Source: Ignavibacteria bacterium (lineage in GTDB: Bacteria > Bacteroidota > Ignavibacteria > Ignavibacteriales > Ignavibacteriaceae). Taken from it: a DNA stretch of 7,646 nt. The DNA lies in the NCBI GenBank assembly GCA_030648225.1, contig JAUSIA010000413.1, positions 1 through 7,646 of the forward strand. The letters run 5' to 3'. Below, piece by piece: positions 6,038 through 7,646 of the stretch. Within the stretch, counting starts at the first letter, position 1, and every line of letters starts with the position of its first letter. The notes beneath the pieces were generated by a model. That model ran no database searches. It saw nothing but the letters and a program-made list of their open reading frames with translations, and was not told where the DNA came from. The translations under genes and the position numbers were made by a program.

Positions 6038-6818
6038 TTGTACACCATTCTTTTAGCTGCTTTAAACTTCCTTTTATATCTTTTGAAACCATTAAATGCT
6101 CACCAACCAAAACAGCTTTTGTTTTTGTTGTCTTTAAAAAATCAATATCCTCTTTTTTACTTATACCGCTTTCAGAAATAAGAAGAATTCCATCTGGTAA
6201 TTTTTCAGCAAGTTTTTTAGTTATATCAAGATTAACTGAAAAGTCTTCAAGATTTCTGTTGTTAATTCCAATAAGGTCATTCAATGCAAAATTTATTTTA
6301 TCTAATTGTTTTTCAGAATGGAGTTCGAGTAATACATCCAATCCAATTTCTTTTGCTGCACAGGTTAGCTCATCAATTTGGGAATTTGAAAGTATCTCAC
6401 TTATAAGAAGAATAATATCTGCACCAAAAGCTTTTGTTTCGTAGACCTGGTGTTCATCAATAATAAAATCTTTTCTAAGTAAAGGACGTTGTTTAATTGA
6501 TGCAATATCTTTCAGAAACTGTATGCTGCCTTTAAAGAAATTTTCATCAGTTAAGATTGAAACAGCGGAAACCTCTTCATCAAAATAAATTTCAGCAATC
6601 TTTAAATGATTAAAATCTTCTCTGATAATTCCTTTTGAAGGACTTGCTTTCTTTATTTCAGCAATTATTCCTAATGAATCCGGCGAAATAAAGTCTTTTA
6701 ACTTAAGAGTAGGTTTCTCAAAGAACCCTATCTCTCTAAATGAACTTACAGAATATTTTTGCCTGAGTTTTTTTACTTCTTCCTTTTTGTGTTCAATTAT
6801 TTCTTCAAGAATATTCAT
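6027..6818 (-). CDS. trpC: Indole-3-glycerol-phosphate synthase
   Basis: TrpC closes the indole ring, converting CdRP to indole-3-glycerol phosphate with loss of CO2 and water. The 263 residues are a complete, unfused IGPS. AEIKKASPSKG (53-63) holds E54 and the catalytic lysine K56. LRKDFIIDEHQ (114-124) holds the second key lysine K116. E165 in LLELH, N187-R188 in GINNRNL, and SESGIS (215-220) follow, and VGEHLM (238-243) closes the phosphate site. It starts at ATG 6818 with no clear Shine-Dalgarno sequence. Upstream is a 157-bp spacer with two hairpins that separates it from trpD; downstream it overlaps trpF. The spacer makes this the widest seam in the visible operon. Confidence 0.97.
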   Translation of the reverse strand: MNILEEIIEHKKEEVKKLRQKYSVSSFREIGFFEKPTLKLKDFISPDSLGIIAEIKKASPSKGIIREDFNHLKIAEIYFDEEVSAVSILTDENFFKGSIQFLKDIASIKQRPLLRKDFIIDEHQVYETKAFGADIILLISEILSNSQIDELTCAAKEIGLDVLLELHSEKQLDKINFALNDLIGINNRNLEDFSVNLDITKKLAEKLPDGILLISESGISKKEDIDFLKTTKTKAVLVGEHLMVSKDIKGSLKQLKEWCTIEN

Positions 6819-6839
6819 GTTGTTAAACTATTTCAATAG

Positions 6840-6860
6840 CCAACGACTTTTAAGTCGTGG
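6840..6860. repeat. REP-like palindrome 1 (trpD-trpC spacer)
   Basis: ACGACTT (6843-6849), TT, AAGTCGT (6852-6858) form a perfect 7-bp stem. It extends by CC/GG (6840-6841 with 6859-6860) across one bulged A. It lies 22 bp upstream of the trpC start. No T tract follows on the minus strand, so it does not look like a terminator. Confidence 0.65.
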
Positions 6861-6878
6861 ACTAAATAATCTCCTAAA

Positions 6879-6921
6879 TTTGAGCTTTAACTCAAAATAA
6901 ATTTCCAATTATGGTTAAAGC
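6879..6921. repeat. Overlapping inverted repeats between the two palindromes
   Basis: TTTGAG (6879-6884) pairs with CTCAAA (6891-6896) around CTTTAA. Overlapping it, GCTTTAAC (6884-6891) is perfectly complementary to GTTAAAGC (6914-6921). The two pairings share bases and exclude each other. A second TTTGAG lies at 6931-6936. They may be the remains of a larger dyad element or alternative RNA folds in the trp mRNA. Confidence 0.35.
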
Positions 6922-6945
6922 CAATGTTGATTTGAGATTTTTTCT

Positions 6946-6963
6946 ACGACCTGAAGGTCGTGG
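6946..6963. repeat. REP-like palindrome 2 (trpD-trpC spacer)
   Basis: ACGACCT (6946-6952), GA, AGGTCGT (6955-6961) form a perfect 7-bp stem followed by GG, 12 bp after the trpD stop in the direction of transcription. It shares CCACGAC-N6-GTCGT (minus strand) with palindrome 1, and the one stem position that differs is changed on both sides, C:G here and T:A there. On the minus strand it is followed by an A run, not a T run. Confidence 0.65.
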
Positions 6964-6975
6964 CAATTTGATAAA

Positions 6976-7646
6976 TTAAACCAACTTATTACTAAAATTC
7001 TTTAACTCAAATAGTTTTGAATAAGCCTCGCCGCTCAAAATCGATTCCTCAGAAGCCTTTGCACATTTGATCAGATCACTGGAATAACCTGCAACATAAA
7101 GTGCAAGAGCAGCATTTGCAGTTACGGTATAAAAAGCAGGGCTTTTTATTTTTCTTTCCAGAATATCGAGAATTATCTCAGCATTCCTTGCTGCAGAATC
7201 TCCTTTGATATCTTCATAACTTGTTTTTGCGTAGCCAAAGATTTCATTATTAATTTTATAATTAGATATTTTTTCGTTTCCATTATATTCAAATACTGAA
7301 GTCACATCGCCCAGATGGATTTCGTCAAGTTTATCATTGCAGCAGATGAAACAAACTTTTTCATGTTCAAGATATTTTGCTGCAGCAGACATAATTTCTG
7401 CAGTTTTAATACTGAAGGTTCCAACTACTTGTCTTTTAACACCCGCAGGATTCGTTAAAGGTCCCAGCATATTAAATACAGTTTTTATTCCCAATTCTTT
7501 TCTAACCTGTGCAGCATATTTCATTGCAGGGTGGTAGAGAGGTGCAAATAAAAATGTAATACCAGCTTTCTCCAAAGCTTCTTCCGATTCTTCTTTAGTT
7601 AAATTAATATTTATTCCAAGCTGCTGAAGAACATCGGCACTGCCGC
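6976..7646 (-). CDS. trpD: Anthranilate phosphoribosyltransferase (5' end missing)
   Basis: TrpD transfers the phosphoribosyl group of PRPP to anthranilate. The frame is open from the window edge (first whole codon at 7644) to the TAA at 6978-6976, giving 222 visible residues. TrpD proteins are usually about 335-345 residues, so roughly the first 120, with the main PRPP-binding glycine motif, lie outside. Visible family marks are GSADVLQQLG at the left end of the fragment, then FAPLYHPAMKYAAQVRKELG, then TVFNMLGPLTNPA, the strongly conserved RTxFNxLGPLxNP-type motif, and GDSAARNAEIIL near the C terminus. Reading from the TTG at 7575 as a start would cut off real coding sequence. It is the most upstream visible gene of the operon; the 157-bp spacer to trpC is unusually wide. 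Confidence 0.96.
   Translation of the reverse strand, partial: GSADVLQQLGININLTKEESEEALEKAGITFLFAPLYHPAMKYAAQVRKELGIKTVFNMLGPLTNPAGVKRQVVGTFSIKTAEIMSAAAKYLEHEKVCFICCNDKLDEIHLGDVTSVFEYNGNEKISNYKINNEIFGYAKTSYEDIKGDSAARNAEIILDILERKIKSPAFYTVTANAALALYVAGYSSDLIKCAKASEESILSGEAYSKLFELKNFSNKLV

Noticed and set aside
6259..6444. Open plus-strand frame of 61 codons
   Set aside because: Antisense to trpC, with no independent support.
6946..6963. Intrinsic terminator after trpD
   Set aside because: In the direction of transcription the hairpin is followed by an A run, not a T run, and a terminator here would cut off the rest of the operon.
7337..7537. Open plus-strand frame of 66 codons
   Set aside because: Antisense to the conserved FNMLGPLTNPA part of trpD.
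1..7646. A new multi-gene system such as defence, secondary metabolism or mobile DNA
   Set aside because: All full-length genes fit known families in a tryptophan operon plus house-cleaning and regulatory neighbours. No transposase, integrase, phage, toxin or unknown gene cluster is visible.

Overview
The window is AT-rich (about one third G+C by eye) and carries a tightly packed tryptophan-biosynthesis operon on the minus strand, followed by a short accessory stretch. Gene starts are mixed (ATG, TTG, GTG) and several have a clear GGAG-type ribosome binding site. The protein flavour (trp enzymes, a class I-beta DAHP synthase, a long YjgF/Rid protein, a two-domain MazG) and the seam repeats fit the FCB group, perhaps an Ignavibacteria-like bacterium. 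That placement is inference and only moderately secure.

Right to centre (7646 down to 2359, all minus strand): trpD (5' end outside the window), a 157-bp gap with two REP-like hairpins, trpC, trpF (overlapping trpC), a DAHP synthase gene, trpB (overlapping the DAHP synthase gene), a 58-bp gap holding an imperfect 32-bp tandem duplication, and trpA. Together they make DAHP, the first shikimate-pathway product, and carry anthranilate through PR-anthranilate, CdRP and indole-glycerol phosphate to tryptophan. trpE and trpG are not in the window and may lie upstream of trpD.

Centre to left: a Rid-family gene (plus strand) runs tail to tail into trpA with an 8-bp overlap. It is divergent from a mazG gene that is split into two reading frames by a 14-bp tandem repeat; removing exactly one repeat unit rejoins the frames into a 272-codon MazG. 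Then come a 198-bp AT-rich spacer with a long imperfect inverted repeat, a Crp/Fnr-family regulator (minus), and, at the extreme left edge, the first 21 codons of a further minus-strand gene with a CxxC motif behind a near-consensus promoter.

I see no mobile element, CRISPR array, RNA gene or new multi-gene system. The most notable signals are small: the 14-bp repeat that breaks mazG, the duplicated trpB-trpA junction with two AGGAG copies, and the paired hairpins inside the trp operon.
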